Of a stretch of DNA of 64,000 nucleotides, positions 6,044-14,055 are shown piece by piece (position 1 is the first letter of the stretch; the number at the start of each line of letters is the position of its first letter). This stretch comes from Lacticaseibacillus baoqingensis (lineage in GTDB: Bacteria; Bacillota; Bacilli; Lactobacillales; Lactobacillaceae): contig NZ_RHOI01000003.1 in NCBI RefSeq assembly GCF_003946165.1, forward strand, positions 62,001 through 126,000, read 5' to 3'. The notes beneath the pieces were generated by a model that had not been told where the DNA came from, did no database searches, and saw nothing but the letters and a program-made list of their open reading frames with translations. The translations under genes were made by a program, and so were the position numbers.

Positions 6044-7211
6044 TTGACGCACTTCCTTTCTGCTTGTCTTGGTAAGTGATGAGGTTGCTTAGCGGCGTAT
6101 AGTTCAGGCTGGCCATGATCTCATCACCACCGGGAATTGGGGGTAAGTTTAACTTAGCGCGTGCTTCATTGGTGGTCAGCAGTCCGCCTTGCAGCCCCTT
6201 AACGGCTAGTTCTTGCATCGTCGTGGGGTCAGCACTGAATAGCTTGTCTGTGTTGAAACTAAACCGGTTGTCACCCGTTGACAGCTTGGCGTCCATCTCG
6301 CTAGTGAAACAGGTGAAGTATTGCACCAGCGTGTTTTGCAGGTAGACTAGGTTTGATTGCACGGCGTTAGAGTGCTCGCTCTCAATACCTAATCGATCTA
6401 GTGGTAAGCCGAACGCCTTGGCGATCTGCGCTGTGGTCCAGTCGCTGGAATTGACTAGATTCAGCACGTCAGTATTAACTTCGAGTTGCTTGTAGTCCAT
6501 ATCATTGTCGAGAATGATGGTCTTGAGGGCATTGTCACCGCTGTTAGCAGCCTCAAACTTCGATCGGATATTCTCCTTGGCCTTGGCATCGAGCTGTGAC
6601 TTGTTCACCTTGAGTATGCCAGTCCCTTGGACACCGGTATCGAAGAAGCCTTTGAGCAGCTTGTGCCCCGCATGTTGCACCCGAACTTCATCATGCAAGC
6701 TGTAAAGAGGCGATATGCCCTTGCATCCGTCTTGTGTGAAGCACTTGAAGTGCAATACCTCGCTGGCACTTAAACGCTGTGAGCGGCCATTCTGGGGCGT
6801 ATACGTGTAGCTGATAATGCCGGTCGTATCGTCTTGCTTGACCACCATTTGGCTGTTTGGAACAAACTCGAAGCCGGTGACTTGTCCGCTTGGGTTCTTA
6901 GTAACGCGTGCGAAGCTATTACCATTCAGTAGCATGTTGGCCACTAGGGCAAACTTGAACGACCATGCTGTCATGTGATCGTTAGGGGCCTTGTTGAGTA
7001 ACCCGCTGATGCGCTTGTCATTGTATTCAATCGGGTTAGTCGCGAGGTCGCTGGCAATCACGCGCACTGCCGTAAATACGTCCGAGTTTTGCAAAGCATG
7101 AACGCCCACATAAACGCCGCTGTCGTTGCTCGTCATGCTTACAAGGGCATCTAGGAACGGTTCGCTATTGTCATCGCGAGGTTGTGTTGTGTCATTCGTG
7201 AAAAAGCTCAT
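6033..7211 (-). CDS. Phage portal protein (HK97 family)
   Basis: A 392-residue portal, the usual length for HK97-type portals. It forms the dodecameric vertex through which DNA is packaged and to which connector, adaptor and tail bind. Recognisable segments are VRVIASDLATNPIEY near residue 50, MLLNGNSFARVTKN near residue 93, and the crown-side region AQIAKAFGLPLDRLGIESEHSN near residue 260. The ATG follows AAAGGGAGGTGAAACA. It is preceded by a small membrane ORF ending 4 bp upstream and followed by the overlapping protease-capsid gene, the standard HK97 morphogenesis order. Confidence 0.93.
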   Translation of the reverse strand: MSFFTNDTTQPRDDNSEPFLDALVSMTSNDSGVYVGVHALQNSDVFTAVRVIASDLATNPIEYNDKRISGLLNKAPNDHMTAWSFKFALVANMLLNGNSFARVTKNPSGQVTGFEFVPNSQMVVKQDDTTGIISYTYTPQNGRSQRLSASEVLHFKCFTQDGCKGISPLYSLHDEVRVQHAGHKLLKGFFDTGVQGTGILKVNKSQLDAKAKENIRSKFEAANSGDNALKTIILDNDMDYKQLEVNTDVLNLVNSSDWTTAQIAKAFGLPLDRLGIESEHSNAVQSNLVYLQNTLVQYFTCFTSEMDAKLSTGDNRFSFNTDKLFSADPTTMQELAVKGLQGGLLTTNEARAKLNLPPIPGGDEIMASLNYTPLSNLITYQDKQKGSASNEQ

Positions 7212-7215
7212 TGTT

Positions 7216-7377
7216 TCACCTCCCTTTGTTGAAGTTGATGATGACTGCGATGGAGATCAGGGCTGCGCCGATTGCTACCATGCCAACGCCACACCCGAAC
7301 AGCCACCAGATACCAGTGACGATACAGATCATGCCTAGCAGTAATAGCACGGTCTGTGCGTTAAAAGCTGAAGTCAT
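7216..7377 (-). CDS. Small two-helix membrane protein between terL and portal (DUF1056-like position)
   Basis: A 53-residue ORF starting at the ATG at 7377, inside the terL 3' end, and stopping 4 bp before the portal ATG. It has two hydrophobic stretches (VLLLLGMICIVTGIWWLFG and GMVAIGAALISIAVII) and ends NFNKGR. Small membrane ORFs in exactly this position occur in Lactobacillus and Streptococcus siphophages, where they carry the label DUF1056. Assignment is by size, composition and place only. Translation is probably coupled to terL because its own ribosome binding site is weak. Confidence 0.6.
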   Translation of the reverse strand: MTSAFNAQTVLLLLGMICIVTGIWWLFGCGVGMVAIGAALISIAVIINFNKGR

Positions 7378-9064
7378 CGCCCGAATAAAAGTCATTGTCC
7401 GCTACCTCGCTTTCTTTGTTTTGGTCCATGGCAATGGTGTAAGCATTCATCAAAGCCGCTATGGGATCGATCCGTGTCGCATTGTGCGCCTTGTCGATGA
7501 TCGGGTTGTTGTTGGCGTCATACTTTAGAATGGCGTTGTTCACCGCATAGGCTAGTAGTTGGTTGTCGGCATGCTTGAGTAGGCCGTTAAAGAGATCATC
7601 ACGGAACCGCACAGTCGGTATTGACAGTGTGCGCTGGCCTTGGCGTACCTCAACCATTGGTAAGTCTCGTTTCTCAAACTCTGGCAGTAGGTAGCCGAAC
7701 GACCACGGATCGTAACAGATGGCGCGCACATTCCAGTGGTTCCGCTCGATCATGTCGAGAATGAAGCGTAGCACCTCGTCATAGTCGATCATGCCGCTGT
7801 CGAGTTTGGTAATGCTACACTCGCCGCGACTGGCGCCACTGATGTAATCGAACCCGTCACGCTTGATCTTCTCTTCCAGTCCGTACTTCGTTCCCACGAA
7901 TGAATGGCTGTCAGCATACAGGTAGCTGTCTTCGGGAACCAGCCACGAGATGCTGGTCAGGTCGCTAGACTTAGAGAGGTCCAGCCCGATATACACATCC
8001 TTGCCTCTAGTGTCTGGTGGCTCGATAGTGGCTTTCTCCCAGTCGTCAAGACTGATGTAACTGTCTGCTCTAGCTGATTGCCACATGTTGAAGTTCTTGA
8101 CTAGAATTGGCCGCAGGGTTCCTTGCTTGGCTGCTAGATCAACATCAGCCTGCAAGCTAGGCCGCATTGTCTTCGCTCTTTCAGCATTAGCCAGTAGTGG
8201 ATTGGACTTCTCCCAAGTCTCTGGCGCAAAGGCTTCATCCTTGCTATCCTGCTCAAAAATGGCAATAAAATACCGATCAGCTTGTTCGCGACCGGTTAAG
8301 ATTTTGGAGACGAATTTATATTCTTTATACATAGGACCATTCAGGTTTGGCCCCGTGGTCGAGATGACGGCCAGTAAACTGTTGTCACTGTTGATCTGGC
8401 CGGATTTGAGTGTTCGCATAATCTCATCATTACGAGCTAAGGCGAACTCATCAATAATAGCCAAGTCACTTTGATAACCATCTAGGCTGTGCAGATCAGA
8501 CGCAAGCGGCACGGCTCGGCTGTTGCTCGGCAAGTCGATGATCTCGTTGCGGTTGATCTTCAAACGTTCTCTCACAGAGGTAGAAACTTTCCAAACTTGA
8601 CGTAAGCCGCTAGACAACATATCGAATGCTAAGTGTGCTTGGGCGTTGCTGTTGGCCGTATAAACGATTTCTCGGTTCATGGCGGGCTTGTTCTCCATGA
8701 GGAGATACAACGCACCTAGATCAGCCATCAGGAAGCTCTTACCATTCTTGCGTGCCATGCTAATGTAGGCTCGATCATACCGGCGGTTGCCAGTTTCCTT
8801 ATCACGCCAGCCGAACAGCTCTGAAATCAACCACTTCTGAAACAGCTCTAACTTGAGTGGTGACCCATCACGTGCCGGCATCAGTTCGATGAATTCAATG
8901 GCTTTGTTGGCAAAGTCCTCATCGAAGTAATACGGCCATGGGTTCTTCTTGCGCTTGCTGGCTTTCAGGTCCCGCCGATAACGTCTTGCAGCTTGCTTGA
9001 TTTTCTTGCCGGCCACGATATCGCCGCTTAGTACCTTGTCGGTATATTCAGTCGCATAGTTCAT
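7361..9064 (-). CDS. Terminase large subunit
   Basis: The packaging motor ATPase and nuclease, 567 residues, of the Terminase_1 family usual with P27-type small subunits. Walker A is MARKNGKSF near residue 107; Walker B is LAIIDEFA near residue 210, followed by the motif III-like STTGPN. The RNase-H-like nuclease domain begins at VYIGLDLSKSSDLTSISW near residue 355, whose first Asp is a predicted metal ligand, with a second acidic region (CYDPWSFGY) near residue 455. Its ATG overlaps the TerS stop (ATGA). Encoding its own large terminase is what separates this island from classical SaPIs, which divert the helper's TerL. Confidence 0.94.
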   Translation of the reverse strand: MNYATEYTDKVLSGDIVAGKKIKQAARRYRRDLKASKRKKNPWPYYFDEDFANKAIEFIELMPARDGSPLKLELFQKWLISELFGWRDKETGNRRYDRAYISMARKNGKSFLMADLGALYLLMENKPAMNREIVYTANSNAQAHLAFDMLSSGLRQVWKVSTSVRERLKINRNEIIDLPSNSRAVPLASDLHSLDGYQSDLAIIDEFALARNDEIMRTLKSGQINSDNSLLAVISTTGPNLNGPMYKEYKFVSKILTGREQADRYFIAIFEQDSKDEAFAPETWEKSNPLLANAERAKTMRPSLQADVDLAAKQGTLRPILVKNFNMWQSARADSYISLDDWEKATIEPPDTRGKDVYIGLDLSKSSDLTSISWLVPEDSYLYADSHSFVGTKYGLEEKIKRDGFDYISGASRGECSITKLDSGMIDYDEVLRFILDMIERNHWNVRAICYDPWSFGYLLPEFEKRDLPMVEVRQGQRTLSIPTVRFRDDLFNGLLKHADNQLLAYAVNNAILKYDANNNPIIDKAHNATRIDPIAALMNAYTIAMDQNKESEVADNDFYSGDDFSF

Positions 9065-9531
9065 TGGGCTATCAACTCCGCGAACGGGTCGTCAGGCTTC
9101 TTCTTAGTCTCGCTCTTAACCGCTAACTTAGCCCGGCTGTAGACTGACAAGCCAAGCAAGTCATCAATACGGATCATCTGATTAGTGGCGTCCAGTTTCA
9201 TCTTCACGGCCGGGTTGGCTTTCACGCTATCAGTGGTTTCAACCGTCATGCCTTGCTCTTTTACAAGCTCGGCTGCTTTCTGAATGTCAGAATAGGCTTG
9301 GCAGTGACTGGCAATCAGGGCAGCGTCCAGTTCGCTCACTGGAATGTCCTTTTTGAGTAACGGCACAATACGTTGCCACTCGGTCACGGCATAGTCATCA
9401 AGCCATGCAGGGGGCTGTTCAACCAATTCTTGATAGGTAAATAATGCTTCTTCCATGTCACGCCGATCGGCGAGCTTCTTCTTGCTCATCGTGCCACGCA
9501 TTTGGGTAATGGATTTAAGCGGTGCGCCCAT
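9061..9531 (-). CDS. Terminase small subunit (P27 family)
   Basis: A 156-residue DNA-recognition subunit. Typical P27 features are PPAWLDDYAVTEWQRIVPLL near residue 39, then LDAALIASHCQAYSDIQKAAELVKEQGMTVET and KANPAVKMKLDATNQMIRIDDLLGLSVYSRAKL. The start ATG follows AAAGGACGCGATAGCA. It is translationally coupled to TerL by a 4-nt overlap. It would choose the island's own packaging site; P27 TerS proteins with a neighbouring HNH nuclease usually work on cos sites. An independent extended -10 promoter with a dyad lies just upstream. Confidence 0.9.
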   Translation of the reverse strand: MGAPLKSITQMRGTMSKKKLADRRDMEEALFTYQELVEQPPAWLDDYAVTEWQRIVPLLKKDIPVSELDAALIASHCQAYSDIQKAAELVKEQGMTVETTDSVKANPAVKMKLDATNQMIRIDDLLGLSVYSRAKLAVKSETKKKPDDPFAELIAQ

Positions 9532-9559
9532 TGCTATCGCGTCCTTTCTTTATAATTCT

Positions 9560-9588
9560 GATTAGACTTATCTAATCTAATTATAACA
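9560..9588 (-). promoter_or_regulatory. Promoter with operator-like dyad upstream of terS
   Basis: On the minus strand an extended -10 element TGTTATAAT (9580-9588) is followed by GATTAGA-taag-TCTAATC (9560-9577), a perfect 7-bp-arm dyad spanning the predicted start site. The -35 is poor. This suggests a separately regulated late promoter for terS-terL-portal-capsid. Confidence 0.5.
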
Positions 9589-9632
9589 CGAATTTTCTAG
9601 TTTACATAATTAATTACGGTAATCACTGATTT

Positions 9633-10070
9633 TCAATATTTAAACTGGGATGCTTGGTCCCCATGATTATATGACCTAGCCCCCATAACTAGATGGGGAT
9701 AGCGTGCGGCGTCTTCGACTTTCGTCTTCACGCCATGGCAAGCGTTGCACAGGCTTTGTAGGTTGCTCTCGTCGAAGCGTCGGCTCCAGTCCACACGTAT
9801 CGGTACAATATGATCTACGACGTCAGCTTGCACGTATAAGCCGTTGGCCTTGCATCGTTCACACAGCGGATGTGCAAGACGATAGGAATACGACAGCTTG
9901 CGCCACGCTTTGGACTTGTAGAACTTAAAGTAACGACCACCGATTGCTTTGCGATATGCATAGCGTTCATTGTCGGACGCTCGTGGTTCTGGCTGGTGCT
10001 TATCACAGTACCGTTGATTGAACGGCACCATGGTGTTGCAACCAGCATGGTTACATAGCTTCATAATCAT
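9633..10070 (-). CDS. HNH endonuclease (packaging associated)
   Basis: 145 residues. An N-terminal zinc knuckle (CNHAGCNTMVPFNQRYCDKH) precedes an HNH domain with LCERCKANG, VVDHIVPI and LQSLCNACHGVKTK, i.e. both Cys pairs, the central His and the ...N..LCxxCH motif are intact. HNH proteins next to terS/terL in HK97-type phages stimulate cos cleavage by terminase and are a constant part of cf-PICI packaging modules. The start ATG overlaps the preceding gene's stop (TCATGA), so translation is coupled. The cos site itself should be close by but I cannot identify it by eye. Confidence 0.9.
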   Translation of the reverse strand: MIMKLCNHAGCNTMVPFNQRYCDKHQPEPRASDNERYAYRKAIGGRYFKFYKSKAWRKLSYSYRLAHPLCERCKANGLYVQADVVDHIVPIRVDWSRRFDESNLQSLCNACHGVKTKVEDAARYPHLVMGARSYNHGDQASQFKY

Positions 10071-10252
10071 GACAACACGCCTGCCTTTTCGGGTTCAGGC
10101 TTATCGTCGCGATAGTAAAGCTGAACGGTTATCATATTATCTGGCGCAGAGAATACCCGAATGAATCCGACTTGCCACCTGTGTAGCACCATGAACTTGT
10201 CGATGATACCGTTTAGTTCTCCTTGATGCGCAGTATATTCAAATAGTTTCAT
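10067..10252 (-). CDS. Hypothetical small protein between adaptor and HNH
   Basis: 61 residues: MKLFEYTAHQGELNGIIDKF...RVFSAPDNMITVQLYYRDDKPEPEKAGVLS. The ATG follows AAAGGAGCTTAGAACG, which overlaps the end of the adaptor gene, and the stop overlaps the HNH start. It is soluble, weakly acidic and without a recognisable motif. By position it belongs to the packaging and head-completion module. Confidence 0.65.
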   Translation of the reverse strand: MKLFEYTAHQGELNGIIDKFMVLHRWQVGFIRVFSAPDNMITVQLYYRDDKPEPEKAGVLS

Positions 10253-10256
10253 CGTT

Positions 10257-10592
10257 CTAAGCTCCTTTGGTTGTCTTCTTGAGTGTCACAACATCGAATG
10301 CATTAGGATCATCATCATAGGCAATGGACTGAATATCATATACAGTGCCAGCCAGCCTCACCAGCATACTATCGTTAAGAGTGTCTGTGTGCCGCACAAC
10401 AATGGCTATGGTGTCCGCTAGGTCTGTGCCCGTAATCTGGTAGGTCTGTGTAACAGTGCGGTTATATGAACCATAGAACAGCGTGCCAGTCGGCTCAAAT
10501 GTAGAGATGTTAATACCTGCACCAGTCCTGCGACTAACTGTCTTACCGATTTCAGCCACCTTGTTCAGCCGGGCGATTGAATACTTCTTCAT
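10257..10592 (-). CDS. Phage head-closure / head-tail adaptor protein
   Basis: 111 residues resembling the Phage_H_T_join (SPP1 gp16, HK97 gp7-like) family: a beta-rich small protein with WLFYGSY-like GTLFYGSYNRTVTQTYQITGTDLADTIAIVVRHTD, RLAGTVYDIQSIAYDDDPNAFDVVTLKK. These proteins plug the portal-connector complex and present the surface for tail joining. It lies upstream of HNH and terS instead of after the connector gene as in phages, so head-completion genes are split to both ends of the packaging operon. Confidence 0.72.
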   Translation of the reverse strand: MKKYSIARLNKVAEIGKTVSRRTGAGINISTFEPTGTLFYGSYNRTVTQTYQITGTDLADTIAIVVRHTDTLNDSMLVRLAGTVYDIQSIAYDDDPNAFDVVTLKKTTKGA

Positions 10593-10604
10593 ATCGTTAC
10601 CCCC

Positions 10605-10802
10605 TTAGTCCCATCGTTCATCGTCGGCCCAGTCGGTCGTGGCGTGCTTCTTTAAGTCTGCAATGGCTTGCTTTACCAGGACGTTGGCACTGCTGGCGTT
10701 GCTGTCCTGCGATCCATACAGCAAGCGGGTGACCGTTTCCAGTGTCTGGATAACCTTGTTCGTGCTCTGCTTTGAAATGCGGTTGTAATTGTGCTGCGTC
10801 AT
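10605..10802 (-). CDS. Hypothetical small protein next to the island origin
   Basis: 65 residues from the ATG at 10802 (MTQHNYNRISKQSTNK...), ribosome binding site AAAGGAACC. The frame stays open further upstream across the iterons, but the codons there are origin DNA and there is no good initiation site, so the shorter form is chosen. Predicted helical, with LLYGSQDSNASSANVLVKQAIADLKKHA; no known family recognised. It could be an origin-linked or head-operon regulatory protein; undetermined. Confidence 0.6.
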   Translation of the reverse strand: MTQHNYNRISKQSTNKVIQTLETVTRLLYGSQDSNASSANVLVKQAIADLKKHATTDWADDERWD

Positions 10803-10828
10803 TATTTTGGTTCCTTTCTTCGTTGTGG

Positions 10829-11069
10829 TACCTACCCATCTGCCTACCGGGGTTAGCCCTTGCGGCTCTAAGGCTGGGGGTGCTTTAGTAGGACGGTAGG
10901 CAGCTTTTACCATATACCCCAGATAAATGTCATGAACACATTGCCTATTTTGTTCATGAACTTTTCTATGCTCATTGGTTTAACGTGCCTACTTGCCTAC
11001 CAAAGTGGGTTAAACTCTTGCGCCCCTAAGGGCAAACACGGTAGGCAAAACGGTAGGACGCGGGTAGGC
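10829..11069. other. Putative replication origin of the island: duplicated iteron blocks flanking an AT-rich core
   Basis: GGTAGGC/GCCTACC iterons occur as two blocks. Left: ACCTACCC (10830), TGCCTACCG (10841), AGTAGGAC (10887), CGGTAGGCAG (10894). Right: GTGCCTAC (10985), TTGCCTACC (10993), GGTAGGCA (11040), GGTAGGA (11052), GGGTAGGC (11062). Inside each block the units face each other, and both blocks share an inner core resembling GGTTA...CTTGCG...CTAAGG. Between them is an 80-bp AT-rich stretch with TGTTCATGAAC repeats (10928-10962). Position directly after the primase/helicase genes and this architecture match origins of SaPI-type islands. Confidence 0.7.
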
Positions 11070-12523
11070 TAAATCTTTATATATCCGCTGGTATTGAAGG
11101 CTCCCAGTTTGAGGTGTCGCCGTGGCTCCCACCCTGGCATTGTGTCCATGATTTCCCGCAGCTTGGCTTTAAGTCGGCCATACTGCGCCGTGCCGTCTTT
11201 GGTGTGGTCAAGGTTGAACCCGATATCTAGCAGCCACGGGATTGAAATGCGATCTAGCTTAATCGTGGCGCCGTTGTCTTCGTCAGGCCGACCGTCAAGC
11301 AGTAACCCCACACGGGTGCGCTGTGTGGCTCTGTCTGCCTTCCACCAGCCGGTGGGGTACTCTGCACCTAAAATCAGCTTCACACGCTCCGCCGTGTCGT
11401 CTACGGCCTCGAACGCGGCCTTTGCTTCGTCAATCATGGCTTGTTCTTCTGGCGCTGTGACTAACTTGGCCCGATCGTCGCCGTCCTTGAAGCGTGCCAC
11501 CGCCTCGCCCAGTACCATGTCGATATCGGCGGGGGTTAGCTGCTTCACTGGTCGGGCAATCTCGCCGACACCGCACGTAATGACGTTGAAGCGACGCGAT
11601 CCAGTGGCGTCTTTGAGAATGCTACGTTCGTTGGTGGTGCCTGCCAGCACGAAGCGGCGGGGGAACTTTTCCAGATTAGGCTTGTACGGTAGGCGCACTT
11701 CGTCGGCTTGGCGTGTAATGAACGACTTAACCACGGCGAAGCTGTTAGTCTTGTGATCGGTGATAACGGCCAGCTCATCGTCGTTGACAAGCAACTTCTG
11801 GGCGACGATCTGAATAGCGTCTTTGCTCTTCATATCCAGTAGCGCGTCAGTATAATAGTCGCCGCCGATCTTACTAAGTAGCCACGTCTTACCGATCCCT
11901 TGCTTTTGACTGTATAGAATCGTCATGAAGTCGAACTTAGTGCCCGGATCATACGCCCGCGCGATCAGCCCAGCGAAGAACAACCGTGTCATTAGTACCG
12001 TGGTGGGGGTGTCGGCGGCGCCTAGCGTCTCAATAAAGAAGCGATCGAGCACGGGCTTGCTGCCAGCGTCGCGCCAGGCGGCTTCTGCTCCGTCCATGCG
12101 ATCCACTACCGGGTTAAATCGGTGCAGACGTGCAGAATACAGCATTGCTTTGGTGGTGATATCACTGGAAAAATTGACCGCCCAGGCGTCGTCGATAAGC
12201 AGTTGAAGCTGCCCGGTTAGCGTTGAATCGGCGACGCCTTCATCGGCTTGTAAGGTGGCGTTGTCCGTCACCATATTGTTATCTGTCACCATCACGTCAC
12301 CGGTGAAGTCGTTGTAAGCTAACTTGTCGGCGAAAGTGGGGTCGTTGGTTAGAATCAGTGTGGCATTCAAGGGGCTGTTTGGCTCAATATCGCCACTATT
12401 TTTCTTGTAGTGCAGTTTCTGCGCCCAGACTTCACTTTGGACGTCTTTGTTATAATCGGCGAAAAGTGCATTCGCCTGCTTTCCGTACCCGGCTTTATCG
12501 ACGGGCGGGACGACTTGAAGCAA
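11069..12523 (-). CDS. VirE-family (virulence-associated E) replicative helicase/ATPase
   Basis: 484 residues as annotated from a TTG at 12523. The P-loop is SQKQGIGKTWLL near residue 215 and the Walker B-like VNDDELA near residue 250. FVLAGTTNERSILKDATGSRRFNVI near residue 300 contains the sensor and arginine-finger region of VirE/D5-like ATPases. It overlaps the primase gene by 29 bp and ends in the iterons it probably unwinds. Start problem: the TTG has no ribosome binding site at normal distance, whereas a perfect GGAGG (12551-12555) is followed at 6-9 nt by ACA-ACG in this frame. Initiation may use TTG, a rare ACG, or frameshifting from the primase. Confidence 0.85.
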   Translation of the reverse strand: MLQVVPPVDKAGYGKQANALFADYNKDVQSEVWAQKLHYKKNSGDIEPNSPLNATLILTNDPTFADKLAYNDFTGDVMVTDNNMVTDNATLQADEGVADSTLTGQLQLLIDDAWAVNFSSDITTKAMLYSARLHRFNPVVDRMDGAEAAWRDAGSKPVLDRFFIETLGAADTPTTVLMTRLFFAGLIARAYDPGTKFDFMTILYSQKQGIGKTWLLSKIGGDYYTDALLDMKSKDAIQIVAQKLLVNDDELAVITDHKTNSFAVVKSFITRQADEVRLPYKPNLEKFPRRFVLAGTTNERSILKDATGSRRFNVITCGVGEIARPVKQLTPADIDMVLGEAVARFKDGDDRAKLVTAPEEQAMIDEAKAAFEAVDDTAERVKLILGAEYPTGWWKADRATQRTRVGLLLDGRPDEDNGATIKLDRISIPWLLDIGFNLDHTKDGTAQYGRLKAKLREIMDTMPGWEPRRHLKLGAFNTSGYIKI

Positions 12524-13664
12524 GTCTGCTTGCGTTGGCGTTGTTCTTCGCCTCCATTCGTTTCTTGACGCTTAGGAATAGTCCATTAAGTTCGTGCGGC
12601 GGCAGCGGCGGCCGGTTGCGATCGTTTAGGTCGTTAGCGAACCTGGTAATGGTTGCTGCAACGACGTGCTGGTCGGTTAGGAATGACACGAAATTAAACA
12701 TTGTGTAGTTCCTTGCCATGCGCTTGTCGCCCGTTTGCGTGTAGCCGATTGTTGCACCTTCGTCGGCGCCGTCGATCATCGTGGTAAACATGTCAGCCCA
12801 GTATTTCCGTTGCCGAAAGTTGCCGTCTACTACGTTGCTAGGCTTGCGCCGATCGGGTGGGGTGATCTGAATGCTGTCGAAGTAGTCAAGCCAACGGAAT
12901 TTTTCCGCTTCGGTCATGCCGATATTCGTAAAGAAGCGGCTCACGTCTTTGTAGTCTGACTTCTTGGCAGTACCTTGTGCGATCCGATCCAAGGAAAAGC
13001 CTAGGGGCGTCTTGTGCCGTGGTGCTTGGTATGTGGCAGTTGGTTTTGTCAGTGTGGCAGCAGTATCGTCGTGATTCATCAGAATGGCTTTGAGCTGGTC
13101 ACTAACGACAAGCGGGTCGCCGTCGTGTACACGGATCAGGTCGGTGGCGTTGTGCTCCGTCTGCACTGGTAAAAAGAAAACCTGTCCCCACGGCGTTGAA
13201 GCCTCGTCCAGTTCAGCCCCTAACACGCGCGCCAGGGCGTTCATTAAGGCTTGGTACTCTGCTGGCCGTGTTACCATGCGATCAAGCGGCACCAGAAGCC
13301 TGTACCGCACGTTGTCGGGGCGATAACTGAATGTCTTATATAGGACGTACCCGATCCGCCGGGGGTCAAGTTTGCCCGCTACGGCCTCTAAGAACTTGTC
13401 TTCATCTGCGATCCGGTCGAAGTCCAGCGGCAGAACGTCGCGCCCCACGGTGTTACGATTGCCGTGGCAGCTATTTGGAATCATCTCGCCGCCGACAGCG
13501 CCATTTAAGACGTACTGCTTTTTGTGATCTTTATCGTCCTTATCCGTGGCAGCCGCGACTTGTAGAGGGTGAAACGTCCTGAAGTAGGTTAGGTAGTCGG
13601 TAGGAATGTCAATCTGCCGCATTGGTGCTTTACTTTTGACGTGGCCCACATATAATGATGGCAT
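12495..13664 (-). CDS. Island primase / replication initiator (AEP-like)
   Basis: 389 residues from the ATG at 13664 (an upstream GTG at 13673 would sit on the AAAGGCGG ribosome binding site). The N-terminal half has LPLDFDRIADEDKF near residue 80, a candidate D-x-D metal site, and VRYRLLVPLDR near residue 120, features of archaeo-eukaryotic-type primases of plasmids and phage satellites. The C-terminal half (DYKDVSRFFTNIGMTEAEKFRWLDYFDSI...) resembles primase C-terminal modules. Together with the VirE ATPase and the iterons it forms a self-sufficient replication unit. Which protein recognises the iterons cannot be told from sequence alone. Confidence 0.72.
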   Translation of the reverse strand: MPSLYVGHVKSKAPMRQIDIPTDYLTYFRTFHPLQVAAATDKDDKDHKKQYVLNGAVGGEMIPNSCHGNRNTVGRDVLPLDFDRIADEDKFLEAVAGKLDPRRIGYVLYKTFSYRPDNVRYRLLVPLDRMVTRPAEYQALMNALARVLGAELDEASTPWGQVFFLPVQTEHNATDLIRVHDGDPLVVSDQLKAILMNHDDTAATLTKPTATYQAPRHKTPLGFSLDRIAQGTAKKSDYKDVSRFFTNIGMTEAEKFRWLDYFDSIQITPPDRRKPSNVVDGNFRQRKYWADMFTTMIDGADEGATIGYTQTGDKRMARNYTMFNFVSFLTDQHVVAATITRFANDLNDRNRPPLPPHELNGLFLSVKKRMEAKNNANASRLASSRPARR

Positions 13665-13665
13665 C

Positions 13666-13818
13666 TTAGTCACCGCCTTTCTTCATACCAGCTTCTAGCA
13701 ACCGACGGCTGTCGATGATCTTATCCATCATGCAGCTAAGTAAAGCTTCGCACGTACCACTTGAACGCGTCACTTCTAAGAGCACGAGTCCTTCATCTTT
13801 TTTGTTAATATCCATCAT
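13666..13818 (-). CDS. Hypothetical 50-residue protein upstream of primase
   Basis: MMDINKKDEGLVLLEVTRSS...MMDKIIDSRRLLEAGMKKGGD. The ATG follows TGGAGGCAATTT, an excellent ribosome binding site. Its stop precedes the primase ATG by one base, and its last codons carry the AAAGGCGG used by the primase, so the two are coupled. Mostly helical, no known domain. It is part of the early replication operon. Confidence 0.68.
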   Translation of the reverse strand: MMDINKKDEGLVLLEVTRSSGTCEALLSCMMDKIIDSRRLLEAGMKKGGD

Positions 13819-13863
13819 AAATTGCCTCCATTTTCCTTGACAAAAACATCTAATAGAAGCAAG

Positions 13864-14055
13864 CTAAAAGTCGATATAGATTTTTTCGCTTGTCTTCTTC
13901 TCGTCTTGAGCTGCAACTCTTGGCGATTTTTTTGTGGCCTCAATTAGTGAGCGCTTTTCGGCTTTTTGAGCTTGCCAATACCGATCACACTCGGCATCGG
14001 CTTGCACGTAGTCTCGCCACTGAAATCCGAACCTTGTGCTAACCATTTTTGCCAT
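13864..14055 (-). CDS. Hypothetical basic small protein of the early operon
   Basis: 63 residues from the ATG at 14055 (MAKMVSTRFGFQWRDYVQADAECDRYWQAQKAEKRS...), chosen because CGGAGGACGATCGTC precedes it; the frame stays open 48 bp further upstream without a better site. Rich in Lys, Arg and aromatic residues with a charged helical tail. It overlaps the membrane ORF upstream in another frame. No family recognised. Confidence 0.6.
   Translation of the reverse strand: MAKMVSTRFGFQWRDYVQADAECDRYWQAQKAEKRSLIEATKKSPRVAAQDEKKTSEKIYIDF

Noticed and set aside
10803-10913. N-terminal extension of the 65-residue protein next to the origin
   Set aside because: The extra 37 codons are the iteron block; the good ribosome binding site belongs to the ATG at 10802.
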